NCBI GenBank assembly: GCA_903916735.1
Contig: CAIWXX010000082.1
Coordinates: forward strand, 102,912-166,911
Direction of reading: 5' to 3'
DNA: 64,000 nucleotides
Source: an uncultured Acidobacteriota bacterium
GTDB taxonomy: Bacteria > Acidobacteriota > CAIWXX01
The position numbers and the translations under genes are program-made. This document shows positions 43,221-53,003 of the stretch, piece by piece; position 1 is the stretch's first letter; every line of letters starts with the position of its first letter. The notes under the pieces were generated by a model, which searched no databases, was not told where the DNA came from, and saw only the letters and a list, made by a program, of their open reading frames with translations.

Positions 43221-44486
43221 CTAGATTTTCGTCCGGGTTGGGATAACAGCGTTCTTGGGAATGATCACGATTGATTCCCGGATACAGTAATTTTGTCCAT
43301 CGGATTCACGGAGCTTGTCGACGTTGGAAATTTCGACGTTATCTCCGATTCGGGCGTTTTTATCGATGATCGCCCCTCGGATACGGCAGTTCTTCCCGAT
43401 TCCCACATCCGGCGTTTCCCGCCCTCGATTGATGTTGCGGTCCTGAGCGCTCTCGTAATAATCGGCGCCCATCATGAGCGTCTCTTCGATGACAGATCCC
43501 TCCCCAATAATGGATCGAAGCCCGATCACGGAATGCCTGATCGTGGACTTGCGGATGAGGCAGCCTTCGGCGAGGAGCGTCTCCTTCAGATGACACTCCA
43601 GGAACTTTGAACATGGAAGGAAACGCGGACGGCTATAAATCGGCGCCGTCACTCGATAGAAGCTGAATGGCGGATCGGAAATCGCCAGATCCAGGTTCGC
43701 CTTGTAAAATGACTGAATCGTCCCGATATCCTCCCAGTAGTCATTGAAAGGGAAGCCGAAGACCCGATACTTCTTCAGCGCGGCCGGAATGATATCGCCT
43801 CCGAAATCGTGTTCGGGGCAATCTGCGAGGATGTCATTGAGAACGTCATGGTTGAAGAAATAGATCCCCATGCTGGCGAGGTAGGTGTTGCCGGAGCCTT
43901 CTCCGAAGGCTGGGTGATGGGCTTCGAGCCCAGGCAATTGCTCGGGCTTTGGTTTTTCGTGGAATTCCGTCAAACGAAGGTTGTCATCGGTTTTCAAAAT
44001 TCCAAAAGATGATGCGCGGCCGGCATCCACGGGCAAAACGGGAATCGTGATGTCCGCCTGCTTTTCCTTATGGAATTTCCCAAGCTCTTCGAAGTCCATT
44101 CGATAAAGCTGGTCTCCGCCAAGGATGAGCACATATTCAGGGCGCGCCGACGTGATATGCCGGAGGTTGCGCCTGACGGCATCAGCAGTTCCCTTATACC
44201 AATCCGTGCTCTCCGGCGTCTGTTCAGCGGCGAGTATTTCGACAAAGCCTCCCGAAAAGTGATCAAACTTGTAGGTCTGGTTGATGTGCCGGTGGAGAGA
44301 TGCTGTGTTGAACTGTGTCAGAACAAAAATGCGATTGATGTCCGAGTTCAGGCAGTTGCTGATGGGAATATCGATGAGCCGATACTTGCCACCGATCGGA
44401 ACCGCCGGTTTGGAACGGTCTTTCGTGAGCGGGTAAAGGCGTGTCCCTTTGCCTCCCCCCAGTATCATAGCCAGGATGTTGTGCAT
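43221..44486 (-). CDS. glgC: Glucose-1-phosphate adenylyltransferase
   Basis: A 421-residue GlgC that makes ADP-glucose from ATP and glucose-1-phosphate, the committed step of glycogen synthesis. The N-terminal nucleotidyltransferase signature is LGGGKGTRLYPLTKDRSKPAVP; LGGDQLYRMDFEEL and FHEKPKPEQLP are further catalytic blocks, followed by DYWEDIGTIQSFYKANLDL. The C-terminal ~120 residues form a left-handed beta-helix (CLIRKSTIRHSVIGLRSIIGEGSVIEETLMMGADYYE) for allostery and tetramerization. ATG 44486 is preferred over an adjacent TTG; AGGCAGG lies upstream. It stands alone with no other glycogen genes nearby. Confidence 0.96.
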   Translation of the reverse strand: MHNILAMILGGGKGTRLYPLTKDRSKPAVPIGGKYRLIDIPISNCLNSDINRIFVLTQFNTASLHRHINQTYKFDHFSGGFVEILAAEQTPESTDWYKGTADAVRRNLRHITSARPEYVLILGGDQLYRMDFEELGKFHKEKQADITIPVLPVDAGRASSFGILKTDDNLRLTEFHEKPKPEQLPGLEAHHPAFGEGSGNTYLASMGIYFFNHDVLNDILADCPEHDFGGDIIPAALKKYRVFGFPFNDYWEDIGTIQSFYKANLDLAISDPPFSFYRVTAPIYSRPRFLPCSKFLECHLKETLLAEGCLIRKSTIRHSVIGLRSIIGEGSVIEETLMMGADYYESAQDRNINRGRETPDVGIGKNCRIRGAIIDKNARIGDNVEISNVDKLRESDGQNYCIRESIVIIPKNAVIPTRTKI

Positions 44487-44550
44487 CAAAAACCTGCCTC
44501 ATTATAACATGATCCATCTACGAAGCCATTAGATTGCCTTCAACAATTTC

Positions 44551-45403
44551 TTGAAGCATTGTATGCGGTCAATAGCCTATGCCATGAGGGAGAATACCTT
44601 GAATATGAGATCCGTCGTTTGCCGGCATTATGTACAACCTCATCCGAATTCCAATCTCTTCTGGTCGGTGATTTCGTTCCTGCTGATTCTCGGTGTGACT
44701 CCACTTCTTTCCAAGGGCAACTCCGGCCTTTCGCTGGAGCAACGAGTCACGTGCCGGCGAGCAATTGAACGTGTCTATCATGAGCACCGTCTCTGGCCCG
44801 CGGAGAATTCGAGGCCACGGCCGCCTTTCGAAGAAGCGGTTCCAGAATCGGTGATTCGGAAGAAGGTCGAAGAGGACATGCGCTCTGTCGGCTGCGATCG
44901 AAGTGATGAGGGATCATCGGATTGACGGGGTTGAACTGCAAGCCGAAATCGATCGAATGGCAAGAGAAACGGCTCAGCCTGAAATCCTCCGCGAACTCTG
45001 GCAGGCCCTGGACAACAATCAGTTGCTCGTCGCAGAATGTCTGGCACGACCCCTCCTCGCTCATCGCCTCGCCTTGGAATCCTACCGTCGAAGCGGATGG
45101 GAACAGGGATCATATGATGAGAGGTCGATGAACGTGCAAGGCCTCATGGAAAGCGATGTCCCAGCGCTGACGGCCGACTATCATCTTCCGATGATATCGA
45201 CGAGCGCGGCGCGGTGGTCCGGCCACTTAAGAGAACCTTCATCAGATACACCCCAAGCCAGATTCGGCCATGCTGCGGTCTGGACGGGCAGCGAGATGAT
45301 TGTGTGGTGTGGTCGTAGCCGCTCGACCTCCGGCACCGACATCACTTTGGGTGACGGCAAGAGATACTATCCTTCAAACAACAAGTGGCTCGGGATGCGT
45401 TGA
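44551..45403 (+). pseudogene. Kelch-type protein remnant with frameshift and truncation
   Basis: The first part (from 44551) contains a membrane or signal segment (NLFWSVISFLLILGVTPLL), then LSLEQRVTCRRAIERVYHEHRLWP and FEEAVPESVIRKKVEEDMR. At about 44884 one extra T shifts the frame; the second frame continues without loss as LSAAIEVMRDHRIDGVELQAEIDRMARETAQPEILRELWQAL and AECLARPLLAHRL. It then enters one kelch-like repeat (ARFGHAAVWTGSEMIVWCG) and stops at 45403. Family members, which pair a SurA-N-like helical part with several kelch repeats, are much longer. The gene therefore carries one frameshift and a lost 3' end; it is adjacent to the convergent peptide-binding-protein gene. Confidence 0.75.
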
Positions 45404-45433
45404 TTGCCGGTTCTGATCTCTGAGAGTTAATCG

Positions 45434-47038
45434 CTACCACTCATACCAAACGCGGTCCAGCGGCATATCCCCGATCCCATAGGGATTCAGATCGAGGCCT
45501 CGGACATAGGGCTGAAGCGCGTAAAACTGACAGCCGAAGTCCAAAGGAATGAGCGGAACCTGGTTAAGAATCTCACGTTCGATTTCTCCGCAGAGTTCCT
45601 TTTGATGCGATGATCCGGATTCAATGATGGCCATATCAAGCATCCGATCCAGTCGTGGGTCATTGAAAGCGAACATGTTGTTATAGGCATTCGAGTAAAA
45701 AAGCGAATGCAGAAAATAGGATGCGTTCGGCACGTCGGCTGCCCATGCAAGCCTGAAGATGGGAAGTTTTCGCTCGGTCAGGGCTTTATTATATTCAGTC
45801 CACGGGATGTAGCGCTTTCTTAGCCGCAAGCCGATCTTCGATAAGTCCTCGGCAATGATCGTCTCCGTTCTCGCTCCGATACCATCGTCGGTGGCATAGG
45901 ATGGAAAATCCATGTCCTGATTCATATGCCCATCCTTGTATCCCGCCTCCATGAGAAGCTTGGCAGCGGCTACGGAGTCATATGCATAAGGACGGCTGCG
46001 GCCGGAATAGCCCGGCATACCGAAGGGGACGATTCCGGTCGCCGGAGTATAGGTCAGTGGATCGAGCACGGAGAAGCGGTCGTATTTAATCGAGCATGCG
46101 ATGGCTTTCCGAACGCGAATATCATTGAACGGCGGCATTTTGACATTGAACCCCAGATAGTGAATCGACAGCTCACTGTGCTTGATGGCCTGAAACCCTC
46201 TTTCTTTCACGACCGCTGGATCATCGCCAATGGCCCGGATCATTTGTATTTTATTTTCAAAAAGCAGGCCAAGTTCTTCACGTGGTGAGGCTCCATCCGA
46301 AAGCAGAAAATTAATGTCATGTAATTTCGGTTGACCTCGGTAGTAGTTTGGATTTGCCGAGAGGCGGATAACGTATCCGGCTTTCCATTCCACGAAGATG
46401 AACGGCCCCGATCCAATTGGATGTCGTGAGAAATCCGGGCCCATCGCCTCTTTGGGAACGACCTTGAAATTCGGCATGGCCAGAATGCTGAGGAACGCCG
46501 TGTTGGGAGATCGCAACTGAATCACGAAATGCAACGGGTCGGGAGCTTGAAGGCCACGCACCTGTTTGGATTGGCCGTGAAGGTATTCGGAAATCCCTAC
46601 AACATCCTTTAGATACTCTGCACCGATGCTCGCTGTTCCGCACTCATTCCCAAAGAGCCGCGTGAAACTGAAGACAAAATCGCCGGCTGTTATCAGCCGG
46701 CCATCATGAAAGCGCGCGGATGGCTCTAATTCAAACGTGTAGATACGTCCATCCCGAGAAATCTTCCAGGACCGCGCCAATTCGGGCGTCAGATTCAGAT
46801 GTGAATCGAGTGCAACCAATCCGTCGAAAATCTGGCAGACGATATTTCCTCCATGCGCATCGTCGACACAGGCAGGATCAAGCGTTGCCGGTTCCTGCCA
46901 CACGAGAGAGAAATTGCGCGGAAGATTTGCGTGAATGGGCGATGTGTTTTTCTGGTTCCGATGGCGACAAGCGGCGGGCAGCGCGAAAAGCACGCAGAGG
47001 ACTAATAAAAGAGGATTCACCCAAACGCGATGATTCAC
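45434..47038 (-). CDS. Peptide/oligopeptide ABC transporter substrate-binding lipoprotein (SBP family 5)
   Basis: A 534-residue extracytoplasmic solute-binding protein of the OppA/DppA type. The GTG at 47038 with a G-rich ribosome site 3-4 bases upstream gives a lipoprotein signal peptide (LLLVLCVLFALPAAC, lipobox PAAC). Family features are EPATLDPACVDDAHGGNIVCQIFDGLV, the WKISRDGRIYTFEL block, ADFV-like AGDFVFSFTRLF, and the C-terminal LIPLDFGCQFYALQPYVRGLDLNPYG. No permease or ATPase genes lie next to it, so the transporter is encoded elsewhere or the protein acts as an orphan receptor. It is divergent from the foldase operon downstream. Confidence 0.9.
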   Translation of the reverse strand: MNHRVWVNPLLLVLCVLFALPAACRHRNQKNTSPIHANLPRNFSLVWQEPATLDPACVDDAHGGNIVCQIFDGLVALDSHLNLTPELARSWKISRDGRIYTFELEPSARFHDGRLITAGDFVFSFTRLFGNECGTASIGAEYLKDVVGISEYLHGQSKQVRGLQAPDPLHFVIQLRSPNTAFLSILAMPNFKVVPKEAMGPDFSRHPIGSGPFIFVEWKAGYVIRLSANPNYYRGQPKLHDINFLLSDGASPREELGLLFENKIQMIRAIGDDPAVVKERGFQAIKHSELSIHYLGFNVKMPPFNDIRVRKAIACSIKYDRFSVLDPLTYTPATGIVPFGMPGYSGRSRPYAYDSVAAAKLLMEAGYKDGHMNQDMDFPSYATDDGIGARTETIIAEDLSKIGLRLRKRYIPWTEYNKALTERKLPIFRLAWAADVPNASYFLHSLFYSNAYNNMFAFNDPRLDRMLDMAIIESGSSHQKELCGEIEREILNQVPLIPLDFGCQFYALQPYVRGLDLNPYGIGDMPLDRVWYEW

Positions 47039-47438
47039 AATTCCCCCCCCAAAACTATCCAGCCACCATCCTATCAAAGATGTTGACGGACCGCTATGGT
47101 TCGAATCCATTGTCCACCGCGACCTCACAATGAGGCTGGATGCGATTGCGCGTGCTCCGCTCAAAATAGGAATGGCGGAAATGTGGAAAGATTGAATGAT
47201 GGCCTTTATTGCATACCGGCCGAGTTTTATGTGGGCGATCATGGTAAGAAAGATGAACCGTCGAAATATGAGCCGGGGATTCAAGAAGCAGCATTAGTGA
47301 ACTCGCGCGCTTAAAGGCAGCGGCCTCCGACAGTCATTCGGATCAGACTGGAGACTGTTGATGGTTGAAAGTTCGCCGCTGTGAATTTCCGCATTTTCGG
47401 CCTCCTTGCCGTGCCATGACCGACTAGAATATGATCCG

Positions 47439-48344
47439 ATGGTGAAATGCGTCTGGCTTTCTTTTGCTCTTCTCATCACCCTCTCAGTCTGTTCCTCCGA
47501 GAAGGCTATTTTCATGCTGGGGAGCCGGCATTATTACAAACCCGAATTTGAACATTATCTCCGGGAAATGCTCGACCCGTCTGATCCCTACAAAAACGGG
47601 AGTGAAGTGTTGAGTCGCATGTTGGACATGTTCATCAACGATAAAATTCTGGAAATTTCCGTGCAGGAAAAGGGCTTGACACTGGCACCGGGAGAACTTG
47701 ATCAGGTTGAGGCCCGCATCCAATTAGCCGACAAAAGCTCCACACCCAGCGATACCTGGCTCCAGAAACTCAAGATGGATCTTCTGGCCGACAAATTCAT
47801 TCGGCAGTATCTGGCTGCGGGGATTGGAGTTACCTCCGACGAGATCGCAAGTTATTACCAGTCGCACCAGGATCTCTTTAAAATGCCCGACCGTTTCAAG
47901 GCCCATGAAATCGTTCTCTATGACCGCGAAGAAGCAGCGCGCACGCGAAAGCAGCTGCAGGGAAAGAACCTGGATCAGTTTGCGGAAATCGCGCGTCAGG
48001 TCAGCAAGAGCGCCAGTGCTGAGCGCGGCGGGGATATGGGGATTCTCCGCAACGGGCAAATTCCCCCTGAAATGGAAACGGCGATTCTTCAGCTTCAGCC
48101 AGGCCAGATCAGCCCGGTGGTTCAAACACCCTATGGATTCCATATCTTCATCCTGGAGGCGAAGCTGCCTGCCGAACTGCTCCCACTGGATACCGTGCGC
48201 GCAAATATTGAACGCGAAATCCTACAAGGCAAAATCAGGAAGCGAGCGGATGAGTTTCTGCGTGAGAAGCGTCAGACGATGCCTTTGAAAATCATAAAAA
48301 GAAACCTTGGGTTTGAGTATGTTGACGAGGAGGTCAAAAGGTGA
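47439..48344 (+). CDS. PpiC/SurA-type peptidyl-prolyl isomerase lipoprotein
   Basis: A 301-residue periplasmic foldase. The ATG at 47439 gives a signal with a lipobox-like end (FALLITLSVC). A helical SurA-N-like chaperone region (~45-150) is followed by a rotamase domain (~155-260: FKAHEIVLYDREEAARTRKQLQ...SASAERGGDMGILRNGQIPPEMETAILQLQPGQISPVVQTPYGFHIFIL), the parvulin pattern. It is the first gene of a two-gene operon with a second SurA-like protein, whose GTG overlaps its stop. No good ribosome site is visible at the start, so the start is less certain. It probably assists folding or outer-membrane delivery of the large barrel proteins. Confidence 0.88.
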   Translation: MVKCVWLSFALLITLSVCSSEKAIFMLGSRHYYKPEFEHYLREMLDPSDPYKNGSEVLSRMLDMFINDKILEISVQEKGLTLAPGELDQVEARIQLADKSSTPSDTWLQKLKMDLLADKFIRQYLAAGIGVTSDEIASYYQSHQDLFKMPDRFKAHEIVLYDREEAARTRKQLQGKNLDQFAEIARQVSKSASAERGGDMGILRNGQIPPEMETAILQLQPGQISPVVQTPYGFHIFILEAKLPAELLPLDTVRANIEREILQGKIRKRADEFLREKRQTMPLKIIKRNLGFEYVDEEVKR

Positions 48345-49303
48345 AGAAGAGTGTGTTTGTGATGGTTATTTTGCTGCCGGTGTTTGCATGGGGCGAGGAA
48401 AAAATCGTTGAAGAAATCGTCGCCGTCGTCAATAACCAGGCGATTACGAAAAGTGATTTTCTGGAAACCAAGAATACGATCTATCGCGCTCTCGCCACCC
48501 GGTATTCCGGGGAAGAACTGCAGAAGAAATTCGAGGAGGCCCAATCGACACTTCTCGATAATATGATCGAAGACAAGCTGCTCATCCAGGAAGCCAAGCT
48601 CAGAAACTTTGACGTTGAAAGTGAAATCGATGCCGGACTCGAACGTGTGAAAAAGGAAAATAATATCAAAACCGACGAAGCGTTGAACCAAGCGCTGGCT
48701 ACGGAAGGCTTTACGCCGGAGAGTTACCGACTATTTGCACGTGAGAGATTGATCAAGGGGCGACTCATCTCGCAGGAAATCGAAGGCAAGATCGAAATCT
48801 CCGAAGATGAAGTTCGGAATTATTATTCAAGCCACCTGCAGGAATTCGAAATCAAGCCGAAAGTACGGCTGTGCGAGATCATTTTCTCGGTCGAGGGTCG
48901 CACACCCGAAGAAGCGACCCGCCTGGCAAATGAAACCCTCACACGAGTGACGACGGGAGGTGAGGATTTCGGCACGGTGGCTGGAAGCGTGTCCGATGCT
49001 CCGAGCAAGTCGCAGAAAGGCGATTTGGGTTGGATCGAAGAGACAGATCTGGCGGCTGATCTCAAACAGACGATCACTGATTTGCCGGCAGGTGCGGTGG
49101 CGCCTGTCATGACAAATGACAAGGGGAGTCGGATCATCAAAGTCGAGGAACGGCAGGCAGCGACGACCGCGAAGTTCGACGATGTCAAAGGGCAGATTGA
49201 TGAGAAACTGCGAAACGATCAACGGGATAAGGATATCAAGGTTTATATCGACAACCTGAAAAAGGACAGCTACATCTATAAGTCCGGGGAGAGCAAAAAG
49301 TAA
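48341..49303 (+). CDS. SurA-like periplasmic chaperone/prolyl isomerase
   Basis: A 320-residue protein. A signal peptide (KKSVFVMVILLPVFAWGEE) is followed by a typical SurA N-domain (IVEEIVAVVNNQAITKSDFLET...LLDNMIEDKLLIQEA) and one parvulin domain (~180-275: VRLCEIIFSVEGRTPEEATRLANETL...SKSQKGDLGWIEETDL...LPAGAVAPVMTNDKGSRIIKVEE). The GTG start overlaps the preceding foldase stop (GTGA), and AGGAGG lies 7 bases upstream, indicating coupled translation. Two complementary foldases in one operon suit a cell with very large outer-membrane receptors. Confidence 0.92.
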   Translation: MKKSVFVMVILLPVFAWGEEKIVEEIVAVVNNQAITKSDFLETKNTIYRALATRYSGEELQKKFEEAQSTLLDNMIEDKLLIQEAKLRNFDVESEIDAGLERVKKENNIKTDEALNQALATEGFTPESYRLFARERLIKGRLISQEIEGKIEISEDEVRNYYSSHLQEFEIKPKVRLCEIIFSVEGRTPEEATRLANETLTRVTTGGEDFGTVAGSVSDAPSKSQKGDLGWIEETDLAADLKQTITDLPAGAVAPVMTNDKGSRIIKVEERQAATTAKFDDVKGQIDEKLRNDQRDKDIKVYIDNLKKDSYIYKSGESKK

Positions 49304-49358
49304 ATCGGCCCGGAATCAGTAGCAACCGGCGCATGCCCGGGCAAATGGTGCGTCCCGG

Positions 49359-50714
49359 TCATCGAGCCAGAACCTCCTGGATCCCGTCGTGGGAAACCTT
49401 GGTGTGAAAATCGACATCCGCTTCAGTATGGCTCGAAGATAGTAGCGCCATATTATGAAATGGAGTGAGCAGGATGCCGCGATTCATAGCGTAGAGATGA
49501 AAAAATGCGTCCAGATCGACATCGATGGCTGCTGCGGCTTGTGCGCCGTTTTTTGGCGGCGTGCAGAACCAGTATTCGGCTCGACACCCGAGGCGCTGGA
49601 CGTTCCAGGGGAGGCCGGCTTCTTTGATGACAGCCGCGACACCCGCGGCCCAGCGTTCGGCCAGAGGCACGGACACTGCGAAATCCTCTTCGCGAAGAGC
49701 ATTCGCCAGTGTCGCACGCATTGCCGCTACCGCCAATGCATTAGCGGTCAGCGTTCCGCCGATGCCGCTGACGTCGACCCCGTCGCTGAGAAGGAAGGCA
49801 TTGAGCCGGCCGGCAATTTCTTTTGTCACACCATAGGCTGCGACCGGAATGCCACCGCCGATGGGTTTGCCGATTGTGAGTAAATCGGGTCGAAGCCCCC
49901 AAGCCGCTGTCGCGCCCCCGGGACCGGCACTGATTGTGTGTGTTTCATCGATGATGAGGAGCGTGCCGGTACGACGAGTGATTTCTCTGAGAGCCTTGTG
50001 GTATCCCGGGTCCGGCAGGACGATGCCGATGTTGGTGAGTGCCGGTTCGGCCAGAACGCAGGCGACATCAAGAGGCTTGAGCGCCGCCTCCAGAGCCGCC
50101 ACATCGTTGAATTGCACCACTTTTGTAGTGAGAGCGGGATCCACCTGGGGGCCGAGATTAGACGTTCGCGCCACGGTGCGGCCGGATGCATCGACATTGA
50201 CGAGAGTCTCGTCGACAGTGCCATGGTAGCACCAATCGAAGACCAGCACCTTGGGTCTGCCGGTGAGGTAGCGAGCGATGCGCAGTGCGAAACGATTGGC
50301 GTCTGTCGCGGTCATCGCAAGTTGCCAGTAGGGGAGGCGGAAGCGCCGAGTCAGCTCGGCGGCGACCCAGATCGCGTCTTCGGACGGCAGCATGGTTGTG
50401 ATGACCCGCGCCACTTGCGATGCCACTGCTTCTGCGATCATGGGAAGGGCGTGGCCGGTCATCGCCCCTGTGTCACCCAACGCGAAGTCCACGTATTCGA
50501 TGCCATCGACGTCGGTGACTCGCGCTCCCCGAGCGCTCGCAGCAAAAACAGGGAATTTGCCTGGCCATCGCGTCATCCAGGCCATCGGCACACCGGCCAG
50601 GAGGTGCTCATGCGCATGGCATGCGAGTTTTTTAGACTGAGGGTGTATTGCTGAGAAGCGTTCGCGCTCGGCAGAAAAGCGTCTCCGTAGCAGATGACGG
50701 TCGATCAATGACAT
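49359..50714 (-). CDS. Class III PLP-dependent aminotransferase (GSA-aminomutase-like)
   Basis: A 451-residue fold-type I PLP enzyme of the aspartate-aminotransferase-like class III group closest to glutamate-1-semialdehyde aminomutase relatives. Motifs: FVFAASARGARVTDVDGIEYVDF-type N-terminus, VFDWCYHGTVDETLVN (PLP phosphate/pocket region), LLIIDETHTISAGPGG (Asp binding the pyridine N) and the Schiff-base Lys in LLTIGKPIGGGIPVAAYG. The ATG at 50714 has AAGGAG upstream. In GSA aminomutase the loop is normally GKVIGGG; this variant and the isolated position suggest another amino-acid or amine substrate. It is monocistronic. Confidence 0.85.
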   Translation of the reverse strand: MSLIDRHLLRRRFSAERERFSAIHPQSKKLACHAHEHLLAGVPMAWMTRWPGKFPVFAASARGARVTDVDGIEYVDFALGDTGAMTGHALPMIAEAVASQVARVITTMLPSEDAIWVAAELTRRFRLPYWQLAMTATDANRFALRIARYLTGRPKVLVFDWCYHGTVDETLVNVDASGRTVARTSNLGPQVDPALTTKVVQFNDVAALEAALKPLDVACVLAEPALTNIGIVLPDPGYHKALREITRRTGTLLIIDETHTISAGPGGATAAWGLRPDLLTIGKPIGGGIPVAAYGVTKEIAGRLNAFLLSDGVDVSGIGGTLTANALAVAAMRATLANALREEDFAVSVPLAERWAAGVAAVIKEAGLPWNVQRLGCRAEYWFCTPPKNGAQAAAAIDVDLDAFFHLYAMNRGILLTPFHNMALLSSSHTEADVDFHTKVSHDGIQEVLAR

Positions 50715-50978
50715 GCGACTCTCCTTAAAAACAATGGTGCCGTCTTGAAAAGATTACATCCGGCGATGAGAAAATTGAGGGTGAAGAAATAGTGGATGAC
50801 GGATTTGAGTTCACGAACCACAGCTTATGAATAGAACCGGCAGTTTTCTTTGTCAAGTTTTTGTGTGGATCGATGCTTTGAAGTTGAAGGCGACCCCAGC
50901 AAGAAAATAAGAGTATGCAATACCATGCCAAAAGTGACCGTCGCCTGAGGATTGGGACGTGCGTTCTGAAAGAAAGCA

Positions 50979-51067
50979 TGGCGGAGGGAGCAGGATTTGA
51001 ACCCGCGGTACGACTAGCGTACAGTGGTTTTCAAGACCACCGCCTTAGACCGCTCGGCCATCCCTCC
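50979..51067 (-). tRNA. tRNA-Ser (anticodon TGA)
   Basis: The acceptor stem GGAGGGA/TCCCTCC, the D arm, an anticodon arm with TGA (GGTGGTCTTGAAAACCACT), the long class II variable arm (GTACGCTAGTCGTAC) and the T arm (CGGGTTCAAATCCTG) are all recognisable. The 3' CCA is encoded (50979-50981). Confidence 0.96.
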
Positions 51068-51139
51068 GAGACTTTTTATTATAAAGCAAAAAGCGAAAGT
51101 AAGAAGATAAAAACGCGGTCACGGGTTGTGATTCCGTGC

Positions 51140-51607
51140 TCATGATTTCCGAATCGATGACAACAGCCGGCCGACGAATGATCTGGCGAATTCATAAACC
51201 CCCGGGGATTTTGATTCGCGCGGACCCGCGACATTCAAGACCTGGATGCTGTTCCGTTTGATCCATTGCAAGGCGCTCTCGACGCTGACCTTATCTTGAT
51301 CGATGATGAGAAGTGGCTTTCTGAGCTGCTTGGTAAGCCTTGCGGTTAGGGCTGTTCCGCCATCAATAACGCCTCGATTGATAATGAGCGTGCCATCTGA
51401 ATCGCGGATATTCATTTCGGTGCGCCGCGCATAATCTGTCGAATCCGCTTCCCGCATCTGATACCGATCTGAGATCGGCCCATCTTCGGAGATGCGGCCT
51501 CGCGGGATCCACCCGCCATGTGGAAAGCCGGCATCGATGGCCGCATCCAGTGCGGCCCGATCGACGCCGGTTTGTCCTCCCGAGACGATCTTCTTCAGAT
51601 CCGTCAC
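51140..51607 (-). CDS. SLOG-type protein (putative molybdenum-carrier/YpsA-like family)
   Basis: A 155-residue Rossmann-like protein of the family annotated as putative molybdenum carrier: the N-terminal VSGGQTGVDRAALDAAIDAGFPHGGWIPRGR motif is diagnostic, followed by NIRDSDGTLIINRG and KPLLIIDQDK. SLOG-fold proteins bind nucleotide-like ligands; the true ligand of this family is unsettled. The GTG start overlaps the phosphofructokinase stop (GTGA), so it is translationally coupled as the third gene of the cupin-PFK-SLOG operon. Confidence 0.88.
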   Translation of the reverse strand: MTDLKKIVSGGQTGVDRAALDAAIDAGFPHGGWIPRGRISEDGPISDRYQMREADSTDYARRTEMNIRDSDGTLIINRGVIDGGTALTARLTKQLRKPLLIIDQDKVSVESALQWIKRNSIQVLNVAGPRESKSPGVYEFARSFVGRLLSSIRKS

Positions 51608-52884
51608 CGAGCGAAAAGATGTATTGGCGATGGTTCATTTTCGACAAGATACTCGAACGCTTCGCGGAATTGATCGATACTGACCCCTGCCACGGCTGCG
51701 AATTTCGCGAGTGCATGAGGATCATCGAAGTCATCTTTTCGAAGCCGAATCATGTAGCGGCGCGCGATTTTGTAGGCTTCGGAGTTAATGTCGACCATAC
51801 GGAGCTTTGTTTTCCCTGTGACCGGATCCAGAATCTCTGTGAAGGGGAGCGGCTTGAAGCGTCCATCCTGGATCGTGACCATGACGGCGTTGCCGCCTTC
51901 GTCGAGGAATTTGGCAGCGCAGTATCCGAGATCACGTGTGTATTCCATGTCGTAGGGGATGGCATCGGCGCAACGGAGTTCATAGCCGATGTTCTTCGTG
52001 ACGACTGTTGCTTTGACGTTGTATTTCTTGAGGCCTTCCTGAACACGGATTTTCAGGATTTCACCGAAATTAATCTCGGCGATACGGATATTGTCGTGGG
52101 CATCACGTTCGACACCGACCATCTCCTGGAGATCATGAGGTTCCATCCCTTCAACCAGACCTTCGGCGAGCACCGCGACGCCATCCTGCCGGCCGTCGCT
52201 CAGGCGCTTGATGATGGCCCCAACGAGTGTGTCGACGATCTTCTTGAAACTCGCCTTGCCGTTGAATTCCTCAGGGATGATCGTCAAAGTGGCGCCGGCG
52301 GCTTTGCCGATGCCGAGTGCCAGATGGCCTGCCTTGCGGCCCATCGTGATGACGAAGTACCAGCGTGATGTCGTCTGGGCGTCGACCATGAGGTTGTTCA
52401 CGATCTGGACGCCGATGTGACGCGCCGTCTGGTAGCCGAATGTGCAAATATCAGCGGGAAGATTAAGGTCGTTGTCGATTGTTTTCGGCACATGTACAAC
52501 CCGGATCCGGCCCCGGCTGCGCTCTTCAAGCTTGCATGCAGAAAAGGCCGTGTCATCGCCACCGATCGTGATCAGCTTGTCGACGTTCAGGCGCAGAAGG
52601 GAGATGACGCAGTTTTCCAGGTGCTGTTCATCCTTCGTCGGGTTGGCGCGGCTGATTCCAATGTAGGAGCCGCCACGGAAATGGATACGGCTGACGGCTT
52701 CGATCGTGAGAGGAGTCACATGGTCGATGTTGCCGTCCATGATCCACTTAAACCCATCGCGGATTCCAACGACATCGGCCCCGGAAAGGATGCTGCGGAT
52801 TGTGGCTGCGCCGATGACGCTATTGATACCCGGCGCCGGCCCGCCACCAACTAGAATTGCGAGCTTCTTCATGATATGGCTCAT
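51604..52884 (-). CDS. Pyrophosphate-dependent 6-phosphofructokinase
   Basis: A 426-residue group II phosphofructokinase, phosphorylating fructose-6-phosphate in glycolysis. GGGPAPGINSVIGAA is the N-terminal phosphate loop. Residue signatures GGDDT (Asp where ATP enzymes have Gly) and PKTIDNDL (Lys where they have Gly) mark the pyrophosphate-dependent type, which can also run in reverse. The ATG at 52884 has AGGAGGGG 3 bases upstream. A second start at 53007, overlapping the cupin stop (ATGA), would add 41 residues without family similarity; both may be used. The gene lies between a cupin gene and the SLOG gene. Confidence 0.93.
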   Translation of the reverse strand: MSHIMKKLAILVGGGPAPGINSVIGAATIRSILSGADVVGIRDGFKWIMDGNIDHVTPLTIEAVSRIHFRGGSYIGISRANPTKDEQHLENCVISLLRLNVDKLITIGGDDTAFSACKLEERSRGRIRVVHVPKTIDNDLNLPADICTFGYQTARHIGVQIVNNLMVDAQTTSRWYFVITMGRKAGHLALGIGKAAGATLTIIPEEFNGKASFKKIVDTLVGAIIKRLSDGRQDGVAVLAEGLVEGMEPHDLQEMVGVERDAHDNIRIAEINFGEILKIRVQEGLKKYNVKATVVTKNIGYELRCADAIPYDMEYTRDLGYCAAKFLDEGGNAVMVTIQDGRFKPLPFTEILDPVTGKTKLRMVDINSEAYKIARRYMIRLRKDDFDDPHALAKFAAVAGVSIDQFREAFEYLVENEPSPIHLFAR

Positions 52885-53003
52885 ATTCCCCTCCTCATGT
52901 TTCTCAGATTCAAAGGCCAGGCCTTCTGCTGCAAGCCCATCTTCCAGCGCCTGTCCGGTGATAGCCAAGCCGACCGGATTTTCGGGTGATAGTGAATGTT
53001 CGC

